A program made the position numbers and the translations under genes. A stretch of 64,000 nucleotides of DNA, from contig OENT01000468.1 of NCBI GenBank assembly GCA_900239685.1, positions 1-64,000 on the forward strand, written 5' to 3'. The notes below the pieces were generated by a model, which had not been told where the DNA came from, did not search any database, and saw nothing but the letters and a program-made list of their open reading frames with translations. This DNA comes from Rotaria macrura (taxonomy: Eukaryota; Rotifera; Eurotatoria; Philodinida; Philodinidae). Below are positions 37,409-50,600 of the stretch, piece by piece. Within the stretch, counting starts at the first letter, position 1. Every line of letters starts with the position of its first letter.

Positions 37409-38281
37409 TTATTTGTGTCGAGCGAAGACTCCAATACGATCGTGCATAGCAACAAAAAGATCTCCTTTTCTGTTAATTGCCAATGATTCCGGATATTCGA
37501 TTCCATGTGTTATTAATTGTTGATATTCGCCGTTTTCATCGAAAACTACCAAACGATCGTTGTGTGAATCAGCAATCAATAAATGATTCGTGCCAGGTAA
37601 TGTAACTATGCCACGAGGACTTGAAAGTGCTTGAGGAAAATTTGGTGATGTTACACTACCGAAACGTTGAATATATATACCATCAAGTGTAAATTTATGA
37701 ACACATGAACCTAACCATTAATTACAAACATAGAGATACTATTGATGAAAAGAATTATAACCTTGTGGATCGGTCACATATATGTGATCCTTAGTTGTTG
37801 TACAGTATGCAAGAGAACTGAATACACTTTTATTACCAAAGAATCGTACAATGTTTCCAGTTTTAGGATCGTAGACTTTAACTTGTCGATTGGCTTGGTC
37901 ACATACATAAAGCAAATCCTTATGATCGACACAGATACCTTGATAATTAGTTAAACCAGCATCGATGTCATCACAAGCGATCGTACGTAATAAACGAAGA
38001 TCTTTATTTAAAATTGATACTTGTAATTCATCGCTCATGGCAATTTGATCATTATTCATAACAGCTAAACCATTTTTACACCCATAATGACTTATGATTT
38101 TTGCTAATTTATTATCTTCGGTAAAAGCTACAACACGTTCATTTTTAGTATCAGCAATAAATAGTAAAGAATCCGATGCTCGATAAGCTATACCACGGGG
38201 TTGACTGATAAATGAAGTTCCAAATTCCAGAGAACCAAGTGAATTAATTGCTGTAAACTTTAATTGCGATGAAGTCGCCAT
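37409..38281 (-). pseudogene. NHL-repeat protein with two in-frame stops
   Basis: One continuous frame of 291 codons on the minus strand encodes an NHL beta-propeller-like protein. There are repeats with GIAYRASDSLLFIADTKNERV, GICVDHKDLLYVCDQANRQV, HIYVTDPQ and, after the stops, RGIVTLPGTNHLLIADSHND and LAINRKGDLFVAMHDRIGVF. Two nonsense codons interrupt it: TAG at 37739-37741 (codon 181) and TAA at 37718-37720 (codon 188). The residues between them (YLYVCN) and after them (WLGSCVHKFTLDG) continue the repeat in the same frame, so nothing is shifted. No plausible intron removes both stops. It is either a very young pseudogene, a truncated 180-aa product, or sequence errors. NHL propellers mediate protein or RNA binding. 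Confidence 0.75.
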
Positions 38282-39931
38282 AGTTCAGTTTGATTTTAAA
38301 ACGTCTTTATATCTAAGATATAAAATATATGTTGAAACAAGCACATAGACACACACGTAATGCTGAATAGGAAATTCGAGAGAAAAGAAATGTTATTGTT
38401 GATACTGTTGTTGGCTTAATTCTATACAACCGACTGAAAGGATTCTATATGTCTGGTACCAATGTATTATTCTTCAATTAACCAGTAAATGTACAGCATG
38501 TGTTATTTGTCACTTATGCATATAAAGTGAATCTGAAGGAAGATTCTCCTCTACTGAATTAGTAATTAATAGATTTTTCTGACAAAAATAAATGTCACAC
38601 AGTCCAGATTGATATTCAAGTCAACAATATATTTCATCGGTATAGATGAAACTAATAAATTTTCATTTCTAGTTGACAAAACAAATACAGCTGAATAATT
38701 TGCTATTCATATACAATAAAACAATTAACAGTGGTTAAAAGAAGAAAACTTCAACAATCAATCTACATTATTACGTGTCGTATCCTACAGAAATAAATCC
38801 ATTCTATTTATAATTATGTTGATAGCCATAAGAATTAGGGCATATGGCAACAGTTGCACTGAATGATAATATTTTTGTATATAGGCAATCAGAAATGTAG
38901 AATATAATCATGTGCTCCATTAACGGTTAATGAAAACGATTCTAGTTTGAGTAAAGGTAACATTGGTTTATGTAAATAATGTTTTATAGAAAAAAAAAAC
39001 AGAATTTTAGTGAAGTACACAATAGTGCAGTCCATTGCAAAAATTACGATTCTAAATTCGATTCATTAATCTTGTTCTGATTTGGATCCGCATTTTATCT
39101 TTAGATATAGCAAAATATTGCACACGAAATCTTGCAACTGCTCTGAAAACTCAAGGATTATATTTATACCCATTGTTTATATTTCGCTGTTAATGTACGC
39201 GCAAGACATTTAGGAAGTAACCTTGACGATGATTGTATAAGAGTTCAGTTATTAATGGCTATTAGTGCAAACGGATATTGTTCTGCTTCTATCATGAACT
39301 CGAACGGGTTCTTGTAAAAATTTCTAGCCTTGCACTCGATGTGTTCTTTTCTTCATATCTTAAGACATTGATCATTCAAGTGCTGTTATTTACTCAATGA
39401 GTTGATGACAATCTCATTCTCATCATCGAAGAATCTACTGAAAATACTTGCAGAATTTTTCGGCATCAATGATAAATAATTCTACTGTTGATGTAAAATA
39501 ACTCATCTAAATATTTCTTCCTTGCACACATTAACATTTGAAGATTTGTGTTTATGCCAACAAATTTTCAGCACAGTTGTATATACATCCATTTTTAGAA
39601 ATATCTTATCAGTATACGATTTTTCTTCATTTTTTTTTACATTTTCATTACGTCAAGAGATATGAGAAACAAATTAAACATGAGACAAATAAAACAACAT
39701 CATTATTTTTCATTCTCAAAACATTTGTAAATACGAGTACATCAATATGTATATATACATATTTGCACTATAAATTCAGATCATCGTGACTATCATCAGC
39801 ATAACACCTCTACAAATAGGAGACATCTCCAAAGGAATGTAAAAAGAAAAAAACAGAAGCGTAATAAGACGAAACGAATTTCTAACAATTGATCATAGAA
39901 AATTCGTTCACTAAAGTCAGATCATTTCGTT
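38282..39931. other. Intergenic, no gene seen
   Basis: AT-rich DNA between the NHL locus and the 3' end of the MARVEL gene. The open frame at 39538-39789 is low-complexity and unsupported. Confidence 0.45.
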
Positions 39932-40626
39932 TTAATAAGTTGGTTGTTGTCGAGTAACTGTTGATGTTATTGTACTTGATGCATATGTTTCGGTATGTCG
40001 ACCACGTGGACCAGCTCTCATAAGTCGAAAGCGATTAATAGCATCGGCTGTGTAAGTAAGAAAAGCTGCAAAACCAAAGAACTAGAGAAACGAAAAACGG
40101 GAAATTTCTAAAATATTAACTATGTCTCTCGATCAATAATTTACCGCTGCAGCTCCATAAACACCATTATATTTCGCAATGGTTGCAACAACAATACTTG
40201 CAATGAAAAAGAGTAACGCAATCAAGGCACACCAACACATTTCCTAGGTTTAAGTTTAATCAGTTAGTATGATAAGGTTTTTAGTTACACAATGTCTTAC
40301 AATCATAAGCCAATGATCTGGCATGCAAACATTCTGGAGATTTATTAAAGCCAAGAGAAAAAGAATTGTTGTTATAATGAGTGCAAACGCAGCAACGAAC
40401 GTAAAAAAGCCTTTGTGACCATTGTAGGATATATCTGGTGCTGCTGCACCCAATATTAAAGCTGCTATGTCACAAACCTTAAATGAAGAAATAAAATAAA
40501 AACATTATTCGTTTCTCTTAAGAAATTGGGAATGCTTACAAATTCGATTGCTTTCAATATGCCAGGTACCGTACGAATATAACCATATTGACAAGAGATT
40601 CGTTGAGGTCGCGTACCGTAATCCAT
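39932..40626 (-). CDS. MARVEL-domain four-span membrane protein (CMTM/plasmolipin-like)
   Basis: Four minus-strand exons: 40540-40626, 40301-40477, 40145-40243 and 39932-40081, giving 170 aa. All introns are in phase 0. The N-terminus holds YIRTVPGILKAIEF, the typical entry to the first MARVEL helix. Hydrophobic spans lie near 24-44, 50-73, 88-113 and 117-135. A cytosolic tail follows, rich in Arg and then Ser/Thr and ending QQPTY. MARVEL proteins (CKLF-like/CMTM, plasmolipin/MAL) act at membrane apposition and in vesicle traffic. Length fits that family, but the exact member cannot be assigned. Start is the second Met of a short open run, directly before DYGTRPQR; the upstream frame lacks support. 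Confidence 0.8.
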
Positions 40627-43600
40627 ATATTGGATATGTTCAAAATTAATATAAAAACTTGAGAAAAATCTGTAAACGTAGTTATTTATGAAAGACATTC
40701 TCAACTTTGTTGATCAATCAGAAATCTTTGTGGAAAATGGAATTTAGAATGCAGGATAAAGCAGATCATTAGATATAGCTCCTATCGATTTGTTTTCTGT
40801 TTGCTGAGAATCATAAAAGTAGAACGATAGCCTTCATGTGCATTCTTGATATGAAAAGCTAACCGAACACTCTAGTGATTCAGTACATCTTAAAAGTATA
40901 TGACTCTTGTTCTTTCTCTTCACTCGTCTAAATGTTAACCATAATGCAATGCATACAATATACTATTGAAAGAAATTTCTTTTCAGTGAAAAGTTTTCTT
41001 GTCGAAAATAATTGTTCTTATGTATTAGGATAGGGTGCCAGTAAAATTTAATCTTAAAATTTTGTTCAAATTATCTATCATGATAAAAGTAACTGATTGC
41101 CTACCGAATGAAACTTATTTGCTAAACAACTAATATTATTGATGTACTCTGTGTTCGACTCGTGTAAATCGATGAAAAAAGCGTCTTAGAGAATAATACC
41201 TTATTCGATTTCGTAGAAAGCTGCTTCTTCCATCGGTTTAGATCACTTGGACGTTATTCCACAAAGAATTATTCAAAATTAACTTCGTTTTACAACTTTG
41301 CAGGGTTTCAGTCAGTAGAGAATCAACATGAAGTTTCATCTTCTACGTGCAAATGACTATTCATAGTTTTCATTCTGTAGTTTTTAGACTAGTCAAAGTA
41401 CAAGCTGAGAACAAGAACGAATTGATCTATGTCGCAAGCTACTGCATCTACGTACGATTAATAAGGTATGTTGTCAATTCGCATCATAAAGAACAAAAAT
41501 TCCTTGAAACTTAAACTACGTCGTTTTGGACATAGCTTCTATGACAAGTGATTAACTCACAGATAAATAACATTCATCAGTCTATTTGCTTGTTTCAAAT
41601 GTTAGTATCCTACGATCGAACATTGTCGAAATTTGTAAAATCACAAAATTCTACGGATCGTATTAGAATGATGGACTGCCAAACGCCTAATGATCATCGA
41701 CTTCTATTATTCGAATTCATCGGAAATCGACGATTCAAACGTGAATGAAACAACGATAGAATTGAATTTGAGACAAGGCAAGAAAAAAGTGTGAATATTT
41801 TAACCTATTCTGATAGTAAAATATTTTACAAAATTCATTATGCGTTTTTCAAGTTTCGTGGATATTTTTAAATTGCATTTTCGAGAGAATATTTTTATTT
41901 GAAATAAGTTCAGTATTTCATCATGCTAATTGAATAGTATAATACTATAATAGGCGTTAACAACGAATAAAATATATATGAAAAGATAAATCAATTTAAA
42001 CAACTTACGATTTTTGTCAATGTATGATAATTAGCAATCAAATGATCACCATCGTCATTACTAACGTACTGTTTGAATGAAATCGAGCGTAGTCTACTAT
42101 ACATATTCGTGAAATCGATTTCAAACAGTTAAAAGTTGTTCAACATGAAAATGAAATTCTTCTTATTTAAAATGTCTTCGCTGTTTACTCTCATATACAA
42201 AAAAAAAAATAACAGACACTTATGCTTTTAACCGTACGTTTACTAACCAAACGCAAAATATACGAAACAACTATTAATACTGTTCTACTTCGTTGACGAG
42301 AATAACAGAATTTATTTAGTACACTTGACTGAATAAAATAATACCCTATACTCAATTGTAGTGTAGGCCGTCTTTAAAGAAAAAATAAAAACTCGAATAT
42401 GTTTGTACATTCTGGTGTATACGAATATATCAAACTTTTTTCTCCTTTTGTCCTTGAATATCTGTGAATCAATAGAGAAAAAAAGAATCGAAACCTATTT
42501 TTCTTTTCTTGTCTTTCTGTTAAGATATTGTTAAGCATTTTCATATGAGTAAATGAAAGAAAACGTGAAATGATTCTTTTCTTCTTCTTCTTCTTCTTCA
42601 ATATGTTCCTTGTAAATATTCATCATTTTATACTCTGACTCCTTTAGTGTACTTACATCACTAAAGAATACATGTATACTTGACTTATAAAAAGATATTT
42701 GCTTGTTGGGAATGACTCATTCATAGTTCACTTAAAATTGTTAAATGCTACACAGTAAAATGATGGATGACTCACATGAAATGAAACTTTCGGTTTCTAT
42801 TCAAACGCACGCTTAGTTTATTCATCTTTAAAAGTCAATAGAAAATTACAGTTGAGTGTACGTTCCCTTTGACAAACAACTAATATAAGAACGGACGATA
42901 AAAAAGAGTGACACAAAACCTTATTGGTACGACCTCTAAATTCAACAGCTGTTGATCAGTAGCATACATACGTGTATATATAGAAATAGTATTGCTGACC
43001 AACAGCTGATCAGACTTCTTGATAGAAACGAAATGTCGCATTACCCTGAATCAATAGAATCTTGCGTTAGCACAGATAAAGAGAAATGAATTAGTTCATC
43101 TTTTGTCGAATATTACTTTGTAGTTCAGGCTAGAGTTTTCTTTTATCATTACATGGAAAGAGCCAACGAAAAGAGTCAGAGAGAGAGAGAGACACACACA
43201 CACACACACCAAAAAACCGGATAAAATACATATGTATATGTATGTGTAAATATGTCATAGTTCTTCTCTGCTTTTTATTACGATTGAAAATAGAACATAA
43301 TATATCTTACCGTTTGACTCAAGTTACTCACTCATTTATAGACAGAAATGTCATTGGTTTAAATTTACCAATCCGATTCACTCTCTATTCAAACACCTTT
43401 GGTCTTTTTCACATTGTATTTCTATACTTTAATAAATAGAAGAATTTCTATAAAAGTGAACGCGTAGTTGGTAGACATCTTTATCAAGATCTGAAACACC
43501 GATAAATATATTCTAGTTTGTTATACTCTTTCAAACCATCGATAATTGAAAAATTCATGGTTAGCCTAAATTCTACTAGTTAGTTAGAACCAAGTGCTCA

Positions 43601-43736
43601 AAGAAAACCTAATATTATGACACACAAAATATTATTTTGTGGACATAATCTATCTAATGTTAGTGATATATATATTTTTGGCTACGAGAAAATTCCTGAG
43701 TGAAATTATCGACGATGTTTTCTCTTTTTCATTTAG
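40627..43736. other. Gene-poor interval with one exon-like block
   Basis: No complete gene. On the minus strand 42009-42068 is a clean 60-bp block between a CAAACAG acceptor and a GTAAGT donor, coding 20 residues (YVSNDDGDHLIANYHTLTKI) with no partner exon found. Simple repeats: (TTC)n at 42578-42599 and (GA)n(CA)n at 43178-43209. An imperfect foldback around CAGCTGTTG/CAACAGCTG spans about 42948-43012. Confidence 0.4.
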
Positions 43737-43910
43737 TCACAGGATACAATCTGGAAGAAAAAATGGGTAGAATATCATCAAAATCTGGTTTTTATCAATG
43801 ATGAAGTCATCTGTGAAAAATCTAAACAACTGAGACGTGAGTCGATTTTACATTGTGTACAATGGAAAGAAATACGAAGATATTATAGGTCACTATGTCT
43901 CTGTGAATAA
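43737..43910 (+). pseudogene. Isolated exon-like coding fragment
   Basis: After a strong acceptor (TTTTCATTTAG at 43726-43736) an open frame begins SQDTIWKKKWVEYHQ and runs to a stop at 43910. A GTGAGT donor at about 43839 could end it after ...CEKSKQLRR. The D-x-x-WKKKW pattern resembles the segment after an F-box helix, but this is only suggestive. No neighbouring exons were found, so it is probably a relic or part of an unrecognised gene. Confidence 0.3.
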
Positions 43911-45022
43911 AATCTCCTTATAATTAGCTAGAAAATGTCATAGATTCCACTGCTATAAGAAAAAATTTTGAAATCATTCATACCTCTTGTTCATTCTTCT
44001 TAAACACTATGACTATTTTCATGCTAAATTCCAGCATTTCTCTCGTATCATACTCGAACTAGTGGTTGAAATTCAGACATTGAACATCCTTTCACACATG
44101 TTATTCGATAATCGTTGGGATTAGCAGATGGAAGCTGTGAGAAGGTATCATTATTTTGTATCGATTCATTGCAGTATCTGTTTCCGATACATCCACGATA
44201 TGTCAATGCATCACTTCAATTACTTGTCCAGTTGTCCCTGATAGAATTCAACTTTAATCGCAATGACAAGTATTGTGTTCGATATAGGTTTCACTGTTGA
44301 CATATCGAAACCTATGCGATGTACGCATGGATGTGAATTTTAAAACATGAGGTAATATCATTGGGCTTCATTGATTATTTAAAGTAAATCTATACTGTCA
44401 TTTGTTCATGACAGTCATCTTTTCAGTTCATAGAATAAATCAAAATTCGACGATTTTGTTCGTTGCATTCATATTTAATACTATACAATATAAAAATTAA
44501 AATAATATGATTAAGTACAAGAAAAGAAATACATTGTTATTCTTTCGGAAACATCATGTGACTTTTTTGCAGTCCAGATGTACGACAGAAAGAGTTTATT
44601 TCAGAATGAAATAATTTATCAAGATAAAGATCTGTTTTGATTGCGACATGATAAGCAACACTTGTACTGTCGGATTTAGTTTTCATTAGTTGATGCTCTA
44701 TACTTCGAAAATGAACTAAGACGTTAAGTTAAGTTAATTGTCTTTTTTCCAGAAGTCTAATACAGTTCAAAGTCAAACTCATTGCTCGATATTGTTCTCA
44801 CAGAAGAATTCTTTTCAACTGATCCACTCTAAGGTATTCTTTTTATTTTTTTCTGTTCTCTTTCAGTAGTACGGGATGCCACTGATTGCAGTTTTGGATT
44901 GACTCGTAGATGCGATGAAAACTCAGAAAATTTAAATTATTGATTTCCAAATATTGAACGTTGCGTTTAAAATTATATCTCGAAAAACGGAAATATTAAA
45001 CACTTGAAATCTGTTACAACCG
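43911..45022. other. No gene seen
   Basis: AT-rich DNA with a short inverted repeat around 44280-44316 (GGTTTC...GAAACC). The plus-strand frame at 44115-44300 shows no recognisable motif. Confidence 0.4.
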
Positions 45023-45195
45023 ATGAATTCAATCGAGAATTTTATGGATGCAGAACTTGAAGTCGACTTAAACGTAATCAATAAGGAAGTTAACAATTTT
45101 TTTAAAGTGCTAACAAATGCATACGATGAAGATTCAGCAATAACAAAGTCACAGATGAAGTGTTATTTTTTAATGAAAACATTTTCAACTTCATG
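45023..45195 (+). other. Possible first exon of unknown gene
   Basis: An ATG-initiated frame of about 57 codons (starts MNSIENFMDAELEVDLNV, Asp/Glu-rich, probably helical) ends at an excellent donor, GTC|GTAAGT. No convincing acceptor exon follows within the next kilobases, so the gene is either incomplete or dead. No family recognised. Confidence 0.3.
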
Positions 45196-45205
45196 TCGTA
45201 AGTAA

Positions 45206-47086
45206 AGTAATCGTTACTATTGCTCGATTAGATAAGACATTGATAAAGATGTTACCATCGCTGTAATTTACTACAGCGCAAAGTAACGAGAAAATTCAGC
45301 GAGATGAAATATTATTTTTTTTTAAGTAAACCCTTGTACACTCGATAGATCCTGGTGCGACTGAAAACAAAAACGATTAGCTTTCTTTTGCTGAGATATC
45401 ATAGTCGATGATGTTTTTCAACGATATAAATCTTAATCTTTCTTCAAGTGTATCACGAATTTTTACCATTGCAACTTTACATGCATATTATTTTCGATAA
45501 CATTTTTTCACAGAATACCTTGTCTAGACATTTCATTAGTTCGAATTTTGATATATATTTATATAAATACAGATGATCTCGAACTTACATTCATATCATC
45601 AGATTCGTATAAATGACAACTCTGAAAGACTACAAACAGAAACATTCCTGTTGAGACTTCTCTTCGCGAAAATTTCCAGCAGAAACATTCACATTCTGTT
45701 GGAAACAAGAAAATGCTATCTGAAGCCATATCATAATTGCAATTGAAAACTGAATTGTATTAGAATGTAGATTAAAATCAATAGAATGAATACAGATATA
45801 GTCCACAGACGATTTTATCATTCGAAAGATTTTGACGACATCAATTCAGACAGTATTTAATTAATAAAATTGAAAAAGAAACGAGTAAAATTTGTTTTTT
45901 TTTTTAATAATTTATTTTTCAACAATTCAATAAACACGTTATTTAATGTAGTATGACTTCCATTCATTACAGAAATCAACTTGACTTATTTTGTGAACTA
46001 TCAATCAATAATTAATCTGACGGTTAAGAATACTATGTAATGATACGAATACTAATTAACACTTCATGTCAGCATTGGTGGTTGATTACACGCTTTAGTA
46101 GAATTCTGACGAATTTGAATAGAAGCATTCGATTAGATTCCTATACTAGGAATCAGTCGGCTTAGTTTCGACAGAGTTGTATTGGTTTATAGAAATTCAC
46201 ATAGAATCTGATTGGCCAAACTGTAAGAGTGATTCTGCTGGATATAAAGGTATAATCTATAAAAATTATCAAAAAATGAATTCAATATTTTTCTTTCAAA
46301 ACGAATATTTTTATGGTTTATGTAATTACGTTGAAATAATTTTATTTATTGTGATTCATGGTTCTCCTCTTCTTCATCAAATTCTGCTAAAAACTCTTAT
46401 ACGAAGATACTTTTGCTTTAAAAGGTTTTATTGTGGTTGATTGTTTGTTCATTTTTCTTTTCATATGAACAATCAACAAACTGGCAGTGTAAAACTTCCA
46501 AAAGATGAGAGATATGTATTAAATCGTAGTGCCTTCTCAGCGTTTTAGGTACTAGAAGTGAATCAAACTCTGCCATTCTGTTTCTTCTTTTAGTGTTCCA
46601 ATTTACGATTCTCGTTGTATTATTATGCGGCCGAGAACAATTTTTAATTTAGTACGTATATCATCATTTGAAATGAAAAGAAACAGCTTGCGAGAGTAGT
46701 CCCAAAGTGGGTAAAATAGGAATCTTACATATGCTGTTTAGACTCACTTAATCAAGATACGATTCGTCAAGTCAAAAACTTTCGGTACACTTCAGTTCTC
46801 CTCCACGATGATCGATCACTAGAGAAAGAATCTCTCGTCTTTAATTTAGCCTTTCGAACATAAGTGTTGCTATTCTTTTTCCGGGAGCCCTACTCTTTAT
46901 TTCACTTAATTGATTTTCTATTGTTCCATTTTTCTGCAAATTGGTCCTAGTTCTGGAAAACTAATTGTTCTTTCGAATCAAATTACTTCTATCTATCATA
47001 ATTGTCTCGTAATAAAATACTAGATTCCTATCACCAGTTGATTGATTATAAACTTTTACAAGTCTAAATTTGATTTCAAATCCGTT
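45206..47086. other. No gene seen
   Basis: AT-rich, with poly-T/A runs. The frame at 46177-46440 is low-complexity and without splice partners. Confidence 0.4.
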
Positions 47087-47605
47087 TTAAGATAATTTTT
47101 TGTAGTATTTCGAATTGCACGAATTACAACAGGGCACATCGAATGTTGTAATGAAATTGCATGCAAAAGTTTCTGTAGCAGTAGATGTGTGTGTGTCTGC
47201 ACGATATATATCATGATTGCGGGGAACTACATTGTGCTTATGACAGTTAAGGTTGACGCTAGCTGCTTGTATCATTGTCATTGCTGAACATTTTTTCAGA
47301 CAGAAGTTGATTGCACAGACTGAGCTAGGTAGCACTTTTAGTGTCAGTACTCCGATGTTCGACATCTGTTAGCTTGAAAATTTCGATGTGAGAGTGATGA
47401 TTTCATATGTTTTGTGTCAGTTATTTTTGCAAAATTGGAAGCTGTAGACGGTAAGAAGATACACTCCAGTCGTAGATATGACATTTTTATCAGTGACAGA
47501 CACACAGTGAACTTTAATAATGTATTTCGACGGCAGACTTCTCCATAATTTTTCACGGTCAATGCACGTCTGAGGAATCCAAAAAGGATCGACTGCTGTG
47601 TACAT
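47087..47605 (-). pseudogene. Cys-containing reading frame broken by two stops
   Basis: One minus-strand frame from 47605 to 47087 is interrupted only by a TGA near 47417-47419 and a TAA shortly after. Before the first stop it reads MYTAVDPFWIPQTCIDREKLW...; after the second it has several Cys residues and ends CCNSCNSKYYKKLS. Codon composition looks protein-like, but no family is recognised. Interpreted as a decayed gene; chance is not excluded. Confidence 0.3.
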
Positions 47606-50600
47606 AAAAGTAGGTCCACTTGTTAATCATTGCTTTACGAATTAACCGGTATTCAAATGCTAGCTGATTAGCTGAAATTCTGCATCAGTACGGAAACGTT
47701 TTTATCGCTCTCATTCACGTTAAAATTTTAATAATCCAGTCGTTCTCAATTCTGGTTCAGCAATTAACCAGGTAGATTGCTCCCTGGTACCGACTCTGTC
47801 TCTGATAAAAATAGTCAGACTTTTTAAATCTGATCCTAAATGACTCATTCCTGGATGTTAACATGATCCATTAAAATCCCGTTCGTGCCGTTGAATGAAA
47901 GATGAATAGTCAAATAAGAGGCACCGCAGAAAAAGGAAATTTATCATTGACAAAGTTTCATCGAAACTCATTGATTGTACATAAACATCGAGTATTTTTG
48001 AGAAGCTGACTCGAGTTCTCTAAGTTTGTGCAAAAGCTCTCAGGTTCTTCTCTTATGTATGGATTAAAAAATAAGCTTGATAATTGTAGAGTGTACTCTA
48101 GCCTTTTCATCACTATTTACTCGTTTGATACCCGTAGCAATTCTTTTCTCGATTTTTCAGATGCGTATGAAGTTCGTGTCTTCGTTCTTAACACCTAGCT
48201 ACCATTTCAAAAATAAGTAAGAAGTTGTTGACGTCATGAGTACACAATGATTAGCCGTCTGAAGTTCATGTTTTTTAAATCTGGATTCTTTTCGTAGTCT
48301 ACAAAATTCCATACAACGATAATTCAATCTAAGAAATCTTTCAGATTTCAGACTCTCCCTCCAATATTTTACGTACCGGTATATTACAACAACTACTTTC
48401 GATTCATTGCCTTTTGACTCGTCCACTGAGCCAAGATAATTCAACACTAGTGAAATTAATAATGCTCTTCTCCAAAGAAGTGTGAAATGTCGAGTTAGAA
48501 GATATCTAATTGGATCGGATTTTCCAGTTTATCATTCTCGTACGTTGCGTTTCTATTTTTGCTCGAACTTCACTTTAGCGACAGTAAAACTTGATCTTCT
48601 TTCCTTGTTTCCATTTTTATAACAAGATATGTTTCAGAAGCACAAAACTGTATTAGCGAACATCATTTTCCTATACGATGAGAAGAATATTTAAGACAAT
48701 GATTTTTTACGCCGTCTCATAAAACGAAGCTTCTCAAGATTCGGAATTGTTTCGATAGACTCTCTATTACTTGACTCATTTTTCTCCCCACGAGTTGTGA
48801 CCTTCATGTTACTATTTAATAGATAATCTGCTTGCGATGCATCATCGCCCGCATTCAAGAAAGAAAAGTCGGTGGTTTAGAAACAAAAAAGTCGAACACA
48901 TAACTTCATACTCCACAAATCTTATCCTAACTCTCTCATAGAACTCTTATAGGAAAAGAAAAACATTTCGAATGTCTTTTATAACAGAAACGACTTGGAC
49001 TGGTTCACTCAAGTGTGCGTCTATGTTCAAGAGTTTATTTGATCCTATGCATTGAATTTGACGATTATATGCTTTTAGGTACTCGTACAGTAATGCAGTA
49101 TGTAACTTAAGATAGATTGGGTTTGATGTGTATGTAGAAATATGTGTGATTGTTAGAAAACTTAAGCAGCAAAATAACATGAATAGGCTTAACGATGTTG
49201 ATATCAACAGTAATGAATCCTTCCACGAAAGAGACTTATACTGAGCGTTCTGCATGCATGCAGTACTTATAGTCTAACGAACTTATTACCTTACCAGGTA
49301 ATTGGTGACAGAAATTTGCTAAGCTACTTTTTCTATAAGGAACTTGTACTTTTATGAAAGTATGTATGCATGGTTCCAAGAGTTACGCTCTAAATTGCGA
49401 AATCTGAACGATGCAAATCTGTCGTCAATTTCTCAAAAGATACAAAACTCTTTTCTTCTCAAAGAACTTACTACTTTTGTGAAACATCTTGCTATCTTCG
49501 AGAAAGTAATGTAACGAAATATGAGAAACAGGGTGTGCAAATTTTGATTTTTTCAATCTATGACAGTTTGCTCTGACTATGTAAACAACAAGATGCTAGA
49601 CGTTTAAAACTAAATTATTTGTCAATACAATCTTCTTCTTTTTCCTCGATACATCCTTAGTACATTGTACATATTCATGCACATATCATTTGCACGTACG
49701 CATTAGAGTGAATTCAAAGTAGCACACTTGCAAATATTGATATGCCAATCAGAAACGTCGTTTGCAAGCGTTTCAGCAAGACGGTTTGAATGATCATTCT
49801 TTGTTCTTACTCCATCAATCATATCTGTATTCATCAGAGAAAAACTTGCTGGAATTCTAGGTCGAAGCAAGATCACTAGCGTAAATAATAGATTGTCTGA
49901 CATTCCCGATCCGACAAGTCTTGTCGCAGCAAAATCGATTAGTAAAAACTCTTCGTTGGCTATAACTGTACCGTCGAAAAATCTACTTGCACGATCACTG
50001 AATAGCCATAATATCATACGGTAGGAGCTAGGTAATAGAAATATGCAATTCGATGATGGCATACTTCAGTACATCCAGACTTTTGAATAGCGAGAGATTC
50101 AAACCTTGCCGTGGATGAATATGCCTGCTAGATAGCACGTGAGAGAAAAAAACTCATCCTATCGTATGTGATTCTCACTTCTACTGAAAGTATAAAAGCG
50201 GAATTTGCTATTCCCATGTAAATACAGTATATACTATTTATAAGTAAATACGTGATACTGTATTTACCTGAACCAAAATAAAAATGAAAATGCCACTCCT
50301 AGCAGTTAGGACTCAATCGATTTTCTAGACGCTGTATCAATTTATTGATTCTTGTTTGATTGATTTGATTATGTTTCATCAATATTGTAACATATACATA
50401 TATGATGAATTCTTTCTCTTTCATACATTCTCCTATTGTCGACACAGTTTTTATACAAAGACAATCGTTAGATCTATTTGTGAATATGAATGATAGTAAA
50501 AATAGAATTCTTCTCGTACATTTTTATATTCAATCAATTAAATTGAATTGTAACACGATGACGAACACATACATATGAGTAGCAGAAAATAGCATACTCA

